Positions 32,279 through 39,689 of a stretch of DNA of 55,514 bases are shown in pieces. Numbering within the stretch: the stretch's first letter is position 1; every line of letters starts with the position of its first letter. The stretch comes from Planctomycetota bacterium (lineage in GTDB: Bacteria; Planctomycetota; UBA1135; UBA2386). The translations under genes were made by a program, and so were the position numbers. The notes beneath the pieces were generated by a model. That model was not told where the DNA came from, did not search any database, and saw nothing but the letters and a program-made list of their open reading frames with translations. The stretch lies in contig JAEUHQ010000164.1 of NCBI GenBank assembly GCA_016794565.1, positions 1 to 55,514 of the forward strand. The letters are read 5' to 3'.

Positions 32279-33015
32279 GCGACGCGCCGGCCGATCTGCC
32301 GCCGACCCGCGCGTTCGCGCTGCCGGTCGCCGGCGGCGAGATCCGCGGCGACGAGCTGCCCGGCAACGAGCCGGGCTACCTGTTCGTGCACGGCCTCGGC
32401 TCCGTGCGAAGAGGCCTGAAGAGCGACAGCCTGCTCCTGCACGCGGCGCAACGGCGACGGCGCTTCCTCCGCATCGACCAGCGCGGCCACGGCGAGTCCT
32501 CGGGCAGGATCGGCCAGGTCAAGGTGAGCACGCTCGTCGACGACGTGCGCCGGGTCGTGCAGCTCATGGAGTCGTGCGTCGTCGTCGGATCCAGCCTCGG
32601 CGGACTCGTCGCCGCGTTCGCAGCGGTCGCGGAGCCGCAGCGTGTACGCGGGCTCTGCCTCATCGCCCCGGCGTTCGGCCTGCTCGCGAACCTCGAACGC
32701 CGCCTCGATGCCCGCGGCGAACTGCAGACGAGCAACGGCTTGTCGTTCCCCGTGCTGTCCGAAGTGCTCGCGGACGCACACGCACTCGCTCTCGCCGAAC
32801 CGTCGCTCCCGTTCGACCTCGTCGTGCCGACGCTCGTGGTGCACGGCACGAACGACGACGTGATCCCGCCGATCTTCAGCGAGCGCTTCTTCGCGACGAT
32901 CCGCCATGCGCAGAAGGATCTGTGGATCGTCGACGGGGGCGACCATCGCCTCGTCGACCACGCCGCGGAGACGTGGCTGCGGCTCGACCGCCTCGTGGAC
33001 AGCCGCGGGCGGTAG
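32275..33015 (+). CDS. Alpha/beta-hydrolase fold protein
   Basis: A protein of 246 residues. It has an oxyanion-loop motif (VHGLGS, 38-43), a nucleophile elbow (VGSSLGG) with Ser107, an acid in HGTNDDVIPP (Asp194/195) and His224 in GGDHRLVDH, giving a complete Ser-Asp-His triad. RIDQRGHGESSG is typical of esterases/lipases of the BioH/YbfF type. The substrate is not identifiable, and the protein is cytoplasmic with no signal peptide. The start GTG overlaps the greA stop codon, so translation is coupled. A functional link with transcript cleavage is not obvious and the pairing may be only transcriptional. Confidence 0.85.
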   Translation: MSDAPADLPPTRAFALPVAGGEIRGDELPGNEPGYLFVHGLGSVRRGLKSDSLLLHAAQRRRRFLRIDQRGHGESSGRIGQVKVSTLVDDVRRVVQLMESCVVVGSSLGGLVAAFAAVAEPQRVRGLCLIAPAFGLLANLERRLDARGELQTSNGLSFPVLSEVLADAHALALAEPSLPFDLVVPTLVVHGTNDDVIPPIFSERFFATIRHAQKDLWIVDGGDHRLVDHAAETWLRLDRLVDSRGR

Positions 33016-33018
33016 GAT
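33013..33018 (+). promoter_or_regulatory. Candidate -10 box (TAGGAT) before the 33026 gene
   Basis: TAGGAT ends 7 nt before the ATG, again placing a start of transcription at the start codon. It lies just past the hydrolase stop codon. No Shine-Dalgarno is visible. Confidence 0.3.
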
Positions 33019-33025
33019 CGCTCGG

Positions 33026-33619
33026 ATGCTCCCCGTCCCGCCCGGACTGCAACGCCTCGCCGACCAGATCGACGGCTGGCTCGACCTGCGTTGCCCGGAA
33101 CGCGCCCTCGAACTGCTCGACCCGATGCTCGCCGATCCCGCTGGCCGCCCGGCGGGACTGTCGATGCGCATCCGCGCGTTCGTGCGCCAGGGACGGCACA
33201 CCGACGCGCTGACCGACCTCGCCGAACTGCGCCGCACGCAGGAGCCGTTCGACTGGATCGACCTCACGGAAGCATGGTGCAGGAAGCGCACGAACGACCT
33301 GCCCGGCGCGATCCGGTGCATGGAGCAGCTGCTCGCCCGCGAGCCGCGATCCGACATCGGCCACTTCAATCTCGGCTGCTACCTCGCGCTCGCTGGCGAA
33401 ACCACCCGCGCGATCGACGAAGTGACGCTCGCTTGCGGTCTCGATGCCGCCTTCCGCGATCACCTGCGCGACGAACCGGATCTCGACAGCCTGCGTACGG
33501 ATCCGCGCTTCCGGGCCCTGCTGCGCGACGGCGGCCACACCGACTCCGCGGCAGCGGGCGACGACGAAGACGACGAGGACCTCCTCGACGACGAGCGCGG
33601 CTCGCCGGATCGCAACTGA
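33026..33619 (+). CDS. TPR-like helical protein
   Basis: A protein of 197 residues, mostly helical with TPR-like pairs (CPERALELLDPMLADPAG; DIGHFNLGCYLALAGETTRAI, followed by a short segment with DPRFRALL, which is common at the end of TPR proteins). It ends in a very acidic tail (GDDEDDEDLLDDERG). It is a predicted cytoplasmic protein-interaction module. It starts 10 nt after the hydrolase stop and precedes the MoxR gene by 21 nt, so it may be part of the MoxR operon. Family inferred from pattern. Confidence 0.65.
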   Translation: MLPVPPGLQRLADQIDGWLDLRCPERALELLDPMLADPAGRPAGLSMRIRAFVRQGRHTDALTDLAELRRTQEPFDWIDLTEAWCRKRTNDLPGAIRCMEQLLAREPRSDIGHFNLGCYLALAGETTRAIDEVTLACGLDAAFRDHLRDEPDLDSLRTDPRFRALLRDGGHTDSAAAGDDEDDEDLLDDERGSPDRN

Positions 33620-33640
33620 CCCGGCCGCCACGAGGCCGCC

Positions 33641-34654
33641 TTGGCACGGGAGGCCCCGCGCCGCGCCTCACTGCCCGGCCGCCGGAGGTCGAAGAAGGGC
33701 GCGGAGATCGCACCGTTGCCAGCGCAGCCACCCACGAAGAGCGCCCGCGCGGCGCGCGACGGACTCGTCGCCAATCTCGCAGCCGTCGTCGCCGTTCCCG
33801 ACCACGTCGTCGAACCGATCCTGTGTGCGCTCGTCGCCGGCGGCCACGTGCTCGTCGAGGGGATCCCGGGCATCGGCAAGACGCTGCTCGCCCGAACGCT
33901 CGCGCAGAGCATCGACGGTGAGTTCCGCCGCATCCAGTTCACGAACGACCTGATGCCGAGCGACGTCGTCGGAACCGCGGTGTGGCGGCCCGACGTCGGC
34001 AAGTTCGCATTCGTGCGTGGACCGTTGTTCGCCAACCTCGTGCTCGCCGACGAGATCAACCGCACGAGCCCACGAACGCTCTCGTGCCTGCTCGAGGCGA
34101 TGGAGAACGGCAAGGTCTCCGTCGAGGGCCGGACCGTCGAACTCGGCAGGCCGTTCCTCGTACTCGCGACGCGCAACCCGATCGAATTCCACGGCACATG
34201 GCCGGTGCCCGAGGCCGCGCTGGACCGCTTCCTCGTGCGTGTCGAGCTCGGTTACCCGGACGGCGAAGCCGAGCTCGCGCTCTACACGGGCCGCGACCCG
34301 GAGGCTCGGCTCGGGGCGATCCGGCCCGTCCTGTCGTGCGACGACCTCATGGCGCTGCGAGCGGCATGCGAAGACGTCCAGGTTCGCACGCCCGTCGCGG
34401 AGTACGTGCATCGCATCGTCTCGGCGACGCGCCAGCATCCCGATGTGCAGCTCGGTGCGAGCCCCCGCGCAGCGCTCGCGTGGCTCCGGGCGGCGAAGGC
34501 GCGGGCCCTGCTCGACGAACGGGCTTTCGTGCTCCCCGACGATCTGAAGGCGCTCGGGCCGGCGGTCCTGGCCCACCGTGTGTTCCGACGCGACGGTGCG
34601 TCGGCTGCGCCGCTCGTGCGCGAGCTGCTGCAGACGACCGCCGTTCCGCTGTGA
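33641..34654 (+). CDS. MoxR-family AAA+ ATPase
   Basis: A protein of 337 residues. It has a Walker A motif (GIPGIGKT, 74-81), a Walker B motif (LVLADEINR, 133-141), a sensor 1 ATRNP (from 175) and an Arg-finger segment PEAALDRFLVRVELGYP, all diagnostic for MoxR. The C-terminal lid is helical. These ATPases act as chaperones that mature partner proteins, typically with DUF58 and von Willebrand/CoxE-type partners. The start is assigned to a TTG at 33641 with GAGG just upstream. A second in-frame TTG at 33716 would remove the basic N-terminal 25 residues. It is the first of four genes in one operon (MoxR, DUF58, transglutaminase, S41-like). Confidence 0.9.
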   Translation: MAREAPRRASLPGRRRSKKGAEIAPLPAQPPTKSARAARDGLVANLAAVVAVPDHVVEPILCALVAGGHVLVEGIPGIGKTLLARTLAQSIDGEFRRIQFTNDLMPSDVVGTAVWRPDVGKFAFVRGPLFANLVLADEINRTSPRTLSCLLEAMENGKVSVEGRTVELGRPFLVLATRNPIEFHGTWPVPEAALDRFLVRVELGYPDGEAELALYTGRDPEARLGAIRPVLSCDDLMALRAACEDVQVRTPVAEYVHRIVSATRQHPDVQLGASPRAALAWLRAAKARALLDERAFVLPDDLKALGPAVLAHRVFRRDGASAAPLVRELLQTTAVPL

Positions 34655-34667
34655 GAGGACTGGCCAC

Positions 34668-35588
34668 GTGCCGCTCCGACCGACCGAACTCGGACTGAAG
34701 GGCGTGGCGCTGGTCGCCGCGCTCGAGGTCGCGTTCTTCGCCACGAGCTACAGCAATCTCTTCTTCCTCCTTCTCACGTTCTGCGGCGTGATCGGCGGCA
34801 TTGCCGCTGTCGGTGCCCTCGCGAACCTGCGCGGTCTGCGCGTCGTCGTCGAACCCGTGCCGTTCGCAGCCGCGGGCTCGCCGCGCCAGATCGTGGTGCA
34901 CACCCGCGGCGGCCGGCGCCGCTTCGACCTCGCGCTGGTTCTCGAGGGCGAAGACCGAAAGGTCGACGCAGGCCATGTCGCCATCGCGACCGGCGACGGC
35001 ACGCACACCGCGACGATGGCCGCTCTGCCGCGAGGCGTCCTGCACGCGACGCGGCTGAGGGTGTCGTCGCGCCACCCGTTCGGCCTGTTCCAGGCGAGTC
35101 GGCGCTACCCGGTCGAGATCGAGGTCGTCACGTATCCGTCGCCAGACGCCGGCGACGCCGCGCCGCGGAACGACGTCGGCCCGTCGATCGGCGCGCACGA
35201 TCGCGGCAGGGTCGTGGCGAGCCTGCGACCGTTCCGCACCGGCGACGCACTCGGAGCGGTGCACTGGAAGGCCACGGCACGGCGCGGCGAACCGGTCGTG
35301 AAGGAGTGCGAACCAGAGGGCACGGAGCGACTCGACGTCGTGATCGACCGCCGCTGCTCAGCGGAGGAACTCGAGACGCGCCTCGCCGCGGCGACGGACT
35401 TGGTGCTGAATGCGCGGGGCGGCGATGCACCCGTCACCTTGCGCAGCCAGGACTGGACCCAGAGCGTCACCGTGAACGGCGTCGGAGCCCACACCGCGCT
35501 TCGCCGCCTCGCCGCAGCCACGACGCTGCCTTCGACCGCACCCGGCGTCGCGGCCGCCGCCGATGCGGCAGGAGCGGTGCATGTCTGA
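34668..35588 (+). CDS. DUF58-family membrane protein
   Basis: A protein of 306 residues starting at the GTG at 34668, with GAGAGGA upstream. Two hydrophobic segments near the N-terminus (about 8-28 and 34-50) anchor it. The signature of DUF58 is the phrase around SLRPFRTGDALGAVHWKATA, followed by RRGEPVVKE. The rest is a von-Willebrand-A-like fold without a clear metal site. It is normally encoded between moxR and a transglutaminase, as here. It probably works with them in cell-envelope maturation, but the reaction is not known. Its last codons overlap the next gene. Confidence 0.9.
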   Translation: MPLRPTELGLKGVALVAALEVAFFATSYSNLFFLLLTFCGVIGGIAAVGALANLRGLRVVVEPVPFAAAGSPRQIVVHTRGGRRRFDLALVLEGEDRKVDAGHVAIATGDGTHTATMAALPRGVLHATRLRVSSRHPFGLFQASRRYPVEIEVVTYPSPDAGDAAPRNDVGPSIGAHDRGRVVASLRPFRTGDALGAVHWKATARRGEPVVKECEPEGTERLDVVIDRRCSAEELETRLAAATDLVLNARGGDAPVTLRSQDWTQSVTVNGVGAHTALRRLAAATTLPSTAPGVAAAADAAGAVHV

Positions 35589-37524
35589 GCGTCTCCTGCC
35601 GTTCCTGCTCCTGCTGACACTGCTCGACCTCGCGTTCGTGCAGGCAACAGGAGTCGTCACCGGCAACGACCTGCTCGCCCTGTGGCTGCTGGCCGCAGCC
35701 GCGCCATGGCTGCGGCGCCTGCAGCGACGCCGTTGGTGCCGCTCGACGTGGAACGCCGCGGTGCTCGTCGTGTTCGCGCTGCTCGTGCACCATGCGACGA
35801 CGACGGGCCTGCTCTACATGCTCGAGGACGGCCTGCTGCTCGCGGTGTTGTGCCAGGTGCACCTGCTCAACAACGTCGGCGAACGCCAGCGCCCGGACCT
35901 GGTGTTCTTCAACTCGTTCCTCGTCGCGTTCGTCACGAGCTTCTTCGCCCCCGACCTGACATGGTCGCTGCTCTTCGTCGCGCACGCATTCGTGCTCGTA
36001 CCGGCGCTGCAGGTGAACGTCTTCGCACGGCGCGGCGTGCGCCTCGACGGTGCGTCGCTCCGGACCGTGCTGCGGGACTCGGTCGGCCTCACGTTCGCCG
36101 TCGGCGTGGCCACCGCGGCGGCATTCGTGCTCCTCCCGCGCGACTTCGAACGCCACGGATGGCTCGGCGACGCGATGAACGCGTCGCCCGCGGACGCCGG
36201 AGTCGCGGAGCGCATCCGCCTCGACAAGGAGTTCCCGATCGCGCTCGGCAACGACGTCGCGCTGCGCATCGAGGTCGTCGACGGGACTCCCGATCGGATG
36301 CCGTCGCACTGGCGGGTCGTCGCCTTCGCCGAGTTCGACGGCGCATCGTGGTCGCCGCAAGAGAACGACCGGCGCGCCGCGCGCTTCGTGACGGACCCGG
36401 CGTGGACCACCGAACGCGGCGGAACGTTCGTGCGCGACATCGAGCCCGGCGACACGACCATGCGTGTGCGGCTGCAGGACCGCAGCGGCCGCCGCCTGCC
36501 GATGCCCCTGGAAGCGCAGCGCGTCCGCGTCGAAGCGCCCGACGACGTACTGGTCGATCCGAAGTCGTGGGGCGTTCTCGGCATCGTCCGCATGGGCGAC
36601 CGCAGGCGGCAGGACGTCGTCTACACGATGGAACTCGGCGCAACGGCGGGGGCGGTGCAGCCGTCTCCGTCCGTGCGCCGCCTGATGACGAACCTGCCGC
36701 CGTCGGTTCCGCGCATGGTCCGCGACCTCGCGAGTCGCCTGCGATCGGAACTCCCCGATGCGGCCACCGGATCGCAGGTGGCGGGAGCCTGCTGCGAATG
36801 GCTGCAGCAGCACCGTCGCTACGAGCTTCCGGGCCGTCCGGGCTTCGCGCGCAACCTCGCCGAGTTCCTGGTCGGCGCCGGCGCCGGCCACTGCGAGTAC
36901 TTCGCGACCGCGCTCGCGCTGCTGCTGCGAGTGCAGGCGATCCCGTGTCGTCTCGTCGGCGGCTACCTCGTCCACGAACGCGATCCCGCGACGGGTGCGT
37001 TCGTCGCTCGCAGCCGTCACGCCCACGCGTGGGTCGAAGTCCTGCGGCCAGACGGTTCGTGGCTGACGCTGGACCCGACGCCCCCGGCCGACGTGATCGC
37101 CGCCTCGACCGAAAAGACGTCGTGGTGGCACGACTTCGCGGCAGGCCTGTCGAACGCCTGGAGCCGCGTCGTCGAGTTCGACGCAGGAAGTCGCACCGAG
37201 TGGGTGCGCACGATCGCCGAGCTCCCCGGCGCGATCGCCCGCAGCCTCGTCGACCATCCGCTCGTCGCGGTGCTGTCGCTGGCTTCGATCGCGGGCCTGG
37301 TCTACCGTCGCCGGCGGCGACCGACCGTTGCCACGATCGTCGAACTCGAACGTGCAGTGCGCACTGCCGGGCTGTCGTGGTCGGCCGGCGAAACGCCGCG
37401 CGAGCTGTTGGCGCGAGCTGCGGGCATCGGCCTCGATGCCGCGCGACTCGCCTTGCTGGCGACCGCGGTCGGACGTCACGAGAACGCGCGGTACGGCGTC
37501 ACCGCGAGAGGAGCGACGACATGA
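35581..37524 (+). CDS. TgpA-like membrane transglutaminase (DUF3488/transglutaminase domain)
   Basis: A protein of 647 residues. About six hydrophobic helices occupy residues 5-190. A large extracytoplasmic region follows, containing the transglutaminase core: Cys438 in GAGHCEYFATALALLLR, His482 in SRHAHAWVEVL and Asp498 in TLDPTPP make the papain-like triad. A last membrane helix lies at about 560-580 before a cytoplasmic tail. The architecture equals TgpA of Pseudomonas. The likely role is cross-linking or modification of periplasmic proteins. It starts at the ATG at 35581 (GGAG upstream), inside the end of the DUF58 gene. Its stop overlaps the next start (ATGA), so the operon is tightly coupled. 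Confidence 0.92.
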   Translation: MSERLLPFLLLLTLLDLAFVQATGVVTGNDLLALWLLAAAAPWLRRLQRRRWCRSTWNAAVLVVFALLVHHATTTGLLYMLEDGLLLAVLCQVHLLNNVGERQRPDLVFFNSFLVAFVTSFFAPDLTWSLLFVAHAFVLVPALQVNVFARRGVRLDGASLRTVLRDSVGLTFAVGVATAAAFVLLPRDFERHGWLGDAMNASPADAGVAERIRLDKEFPIALGNDVALRIEVVDGTPDRMPSHWRVVAFAEFDGASWSPQENDRRAARFVTDPAWTTERGGTFVRDIEPGDTTMRVRLQDRSGRRLPMPLEAQRVRVEAPDDVLVDPKSWGVLGIVRMGDRRRQDVVYTMELGATAGAVQPSPSVRRLMTNLPPSVPRMVRDLASRLRSELPDAATGSQVAGACCEWLQQHRRYELPGRPGFARNLAEFLVGAGAGHCEYFATALALLLRVQAIPCRLVGGYLVHERDPATGAFVARSRHAHAWVEVLRPDGSWLTLDPTPPADVIAASTEKTSWWHDFAAGLSNAWSRVVEFDAGSRTEWVRTIAELPGAIARSLVDHPLVAVLSLASIAGLVYRRRRRPTVATIVELERAVRTAGLSWSAGETPRELLARAAGIGLDAARLALLATAVGRHENARYGVTARGATT

Positions 37525-38837
37525 TCCGGAGAATCGCCGCCGCCGCGGTCGCCTTGGCAGCGCCGTTCGCGCCCGGGCAGACACCGCCGAAGGTCGTGTC
37601 GCTGGACCCGCCGCACCTCGCCGCGAACGTCGAGCCGCACGGCACGACACGCTTCACGGTCGTGTTCGATCGCGACATGGACACCACCGCTCACTCCGTC
37701 TGCGGTGGAGGCCCCACCTTCCCGAAGATCGTGCGCACGGACTGGGAGGACGCTCGCACGTTCGTGTTCGAGGCGCTGCTCGGTGAGGACCGCATCTACT
37801 CCGTCGACCTGTCCTGTGCTTCGTCGAACGGCTTCCGCTCGAAGCAGGGTGACCGCCTGCCGCTCGTGCCTTGGCGTATCGCGACCACGGGGCCCGCGCT
37901 CGAATCGGGCGTCGCTGCGAAGGCCGTCGCGACGCTCTTCGCCGCGATCGGCGACCGTTACTCGTACCGCGATCGGCTCGGCATCGACTGGGGCGACATC
38001 CAGCGCGCGCATCAGGACGAACTGCTCGCCAGCAAACATGGAGCCGGCCTTGCGCTCGCAGTCGCGCACCTGATGCAGTCGGCGCAGGACCCGCACGTCA
38101 CGGTGGCCTGGCGCGAGAGCATGCTCGCGACGTGCCAGCGCGATGTCGTTCCCAACTTCGACGTGCGCGGCCTGCAGAAGGCGCTGCCCGGCCTGCGCCG
38201 AATCGGCCGCATCGGGATGCAGGCGAGGACCGACGACGGCATCGGCTACCTGTTCGTGGGTTCGTTCTCCCGCGACCAACGCGAAGACTTCGACGCCACC
38301 CTCGACGCCCTGCGCGGGATGCTCGACTGCAAGGCGCTCGTGATCGACGTGCGCACCAACACCGGAGGCGACGAACTGATCGCACGGCGTCTCGCCGCCT
38401 GGTTCGTGCCCGGTGAGAAGATCTACGCCGCGCACCGCATCCGCGACCCGAAGGCCGAGGGCGGTTTCCAGCCGCGCCAGGATCGCCGACTGCGCGGCAA
38501 CGAGCCGCCCGAGTTGTTCGAGAAGCCCGTCGCCGTGCTGATGGGGCAGGCCAACATGTCGAGCTGCGAAGCCTTCCTGCTCATGATGAAGCAGGCGCCG
38601 AACGCGGTGCTCGTCGGCGACACGTCGTACGGCAGCTCCGGCAACCCGCAGCCGTGCACCCTCGCGCCCGGGCTGACGGTGATGCTCCCGAGCTGGCAGG
38701 CGCTGCGCGCGGACGGCACTCCGCTCGAAGGCGAGGGCATCACGCCCCACATCCACGTGGCGAGCACACCCGCGAAGCTGGCCGACGAAGACACGGTGCT
38801 CGCGGAAGCGCTGCTGCGCCTGCGCGGCATCCGCTGA
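37521..38837 (+). CDS. Secreted S41-like peptidase with N-terminal Ig-like domain
   Basis: A protein of 438 residues. The signal peptide (MIRRIAAAAVALAAPFAPG) ends before a Gln. An SbsA-type Ig-like domain spans about 22-105 (KVVSLDPPHLAANVEPHGTT and FTVVFDRDMD). The C-terminal domain has the S41/tail-specific protease fold. VIDVRTNTGGDELIARRL precedes the Ser box in GQANMSSCEAF (Ser347 or Ser348), then GDTSYGSSGNP and the final LPSWQALRADGTPLEGEGITP. The usual catalytic Lys of the CtpA class is not evident, so it resembles the tricorn/IRBP-like subgroup. It may process exported substrates of the MoxR-DUF58-transglutaminase group, because its ATG overlaps the transglutaminase stop. Confidence 0.85.
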   Translation: MIRRIAAAAVALAAPFAPGQTPPKVVSLDPPHLAANVEPHGTTRFTVVFDRDMDTTAHSVCGGGPTFPKIVRTDWEDARTFVFEALLGEDRIYSVDLSCASSNGFRSKQGDRLPLVPWRIATTGPALESGVAAKAVATLFAAIGDRYSYRDRLGIDWGDIQRAHQDELLASKHGAGLALAVAHLMQSAQDPHVTVAWRESMLATCQRDVVPNFDVRGLQKALPGLRRIGRIGMQARTDDGIGYLFVGSFSRDQREDFDATLDALRGMLDCKALVIDVRTNTGGDELIARRLAAWFVPGEKIYAAHRIRDPKAEGGFQPRQDRRLRGNEPPELFEKPVAVLMGQANMSSCEAFLLMMKQAPNAVLVGDTSYGSSGNPQPCTLAPGLTVMLPSWQALRADGTPLEGEGITPHIHVASTPAKLADEDTVLAEALLRLRGIR

Positions 38838-39623
38838 TCAGGCGATCCAGTTCGGCTTGCGCTTGCCGAGGAACGCGGCGAAGCCCTCGCGCGCCTCGGG
38901 TGTACTGCGCAGAGCGGCGATCCACTTCGACGTCACCGGGATCGCATCCTCGAGGCTCAGCGACGCCACGCCGCGGATCAGCTCCTTCGCGCTGGCGACG
39001 GCAGCCGGGCCCGCGGTCAGCAGTTCGCCGACGCTCTTCTCGACGGCCGCGTCGAGTTCGGCCTCGGGCACGGCGCGATGCACGAGACCGATACGCTGCG
39101 CCTCGCGCCCGTCGAAGCGCTCGCCGGTCAGGAACAGCGTGCGCGCCCGCCCGGCGCCGATCTTCTGCATCACGAACGGCGAGATCACGGCGGGCACGAT
39201 GCCGAGTTTCACTTCGGTGAGTCCGAACTGGCAGTCCTCGGTGCAGATCGCGATGTCGACCGCAGCGGTGAGGCCGGTGCCGCCGCCGAGCGCGTGGCCG
39301 TGAATGCGGCCGACGACTGGCTTCGTGCAACGCGCGATCGCGAGGAACATGCGCGCCATGCGATCGGCGCCGACTTCGTTCGCCAGCTGCGGCAACGACG
39401 CCTGCTCCTGCATCCACGACAGATCGGCGCCCGCGGAGAACGACTTGCCGTTGCCCGACAGCACGACGACGCGCGCATTCGTGTCGTCGTTCGCGGCCGC
39501 GAACGCCGCCTGCAGCTCCTCGACCACGGCGCCGTTGAACGCATTGCGGACGTCGGGACGGTTCAGCCGCACGTGCAGGACAGGGCCGGCGGCGGTGACT
39601 TCGAGGGTCTGGTAGCGGCTCAT
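38838..39623 (-). CDS. liuC: Enoyl-CoA hydratase/isomerase, probably methylglutaconyl-CoA hydratase
   Basis: A protein of 261 residues, full crotonase length. The oxyanion-hole motifs are FSAGADLSWM (first) and GGGTGLTAAVDIAICTEDCQF (second), followed by LGIVPAVISPFV with the catalytic-region residues. AGADLSWMQ is typical of methylglutaconyl-CoA hydratases (AUH/LiuC), which hydrate 3-methylglutaconyl-CoA in leucine degradation. The beta subunit of methylcrotonyl-CoA carboxylase, the preceding enzyme in that pathway, is encoded at 50322-51932. Substrate assignment is by motif only; other short-chain enoyl-CoA substrates are possible. It converges on the S41-like gene with no spacer. Confidence 0.8.
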   Translation of the reverse strand: MSRYQTLEVTAAGPVLHVRLNRPDVRNAFNGAVVEELQAAFAAANDDTNARVVVLSGNGKSFSAGADLSWMQEQASLPQLANEVGADRMARMFLAIARCTKPVVGRIHGHALGGGTGLTAAVDIAICTEDCQFGLTEVKLGIVPAVISPFVMQKIGAGRARTLFLTGERFDGREAQRIGLVHRAVPEAELDAAVEKSVGELLTAGPAAVASAKELIRGVASLSLEDAIPVTSKWIAALRSTPEAREGFAAFLGKRKPNWIA

Positions 39624-39689
39624 GGGGGCGCAGAACTCTATGGGCCGATCCTCGCCGGCGGGAGCGACATCCCGGCCACCGGTGCGGCG

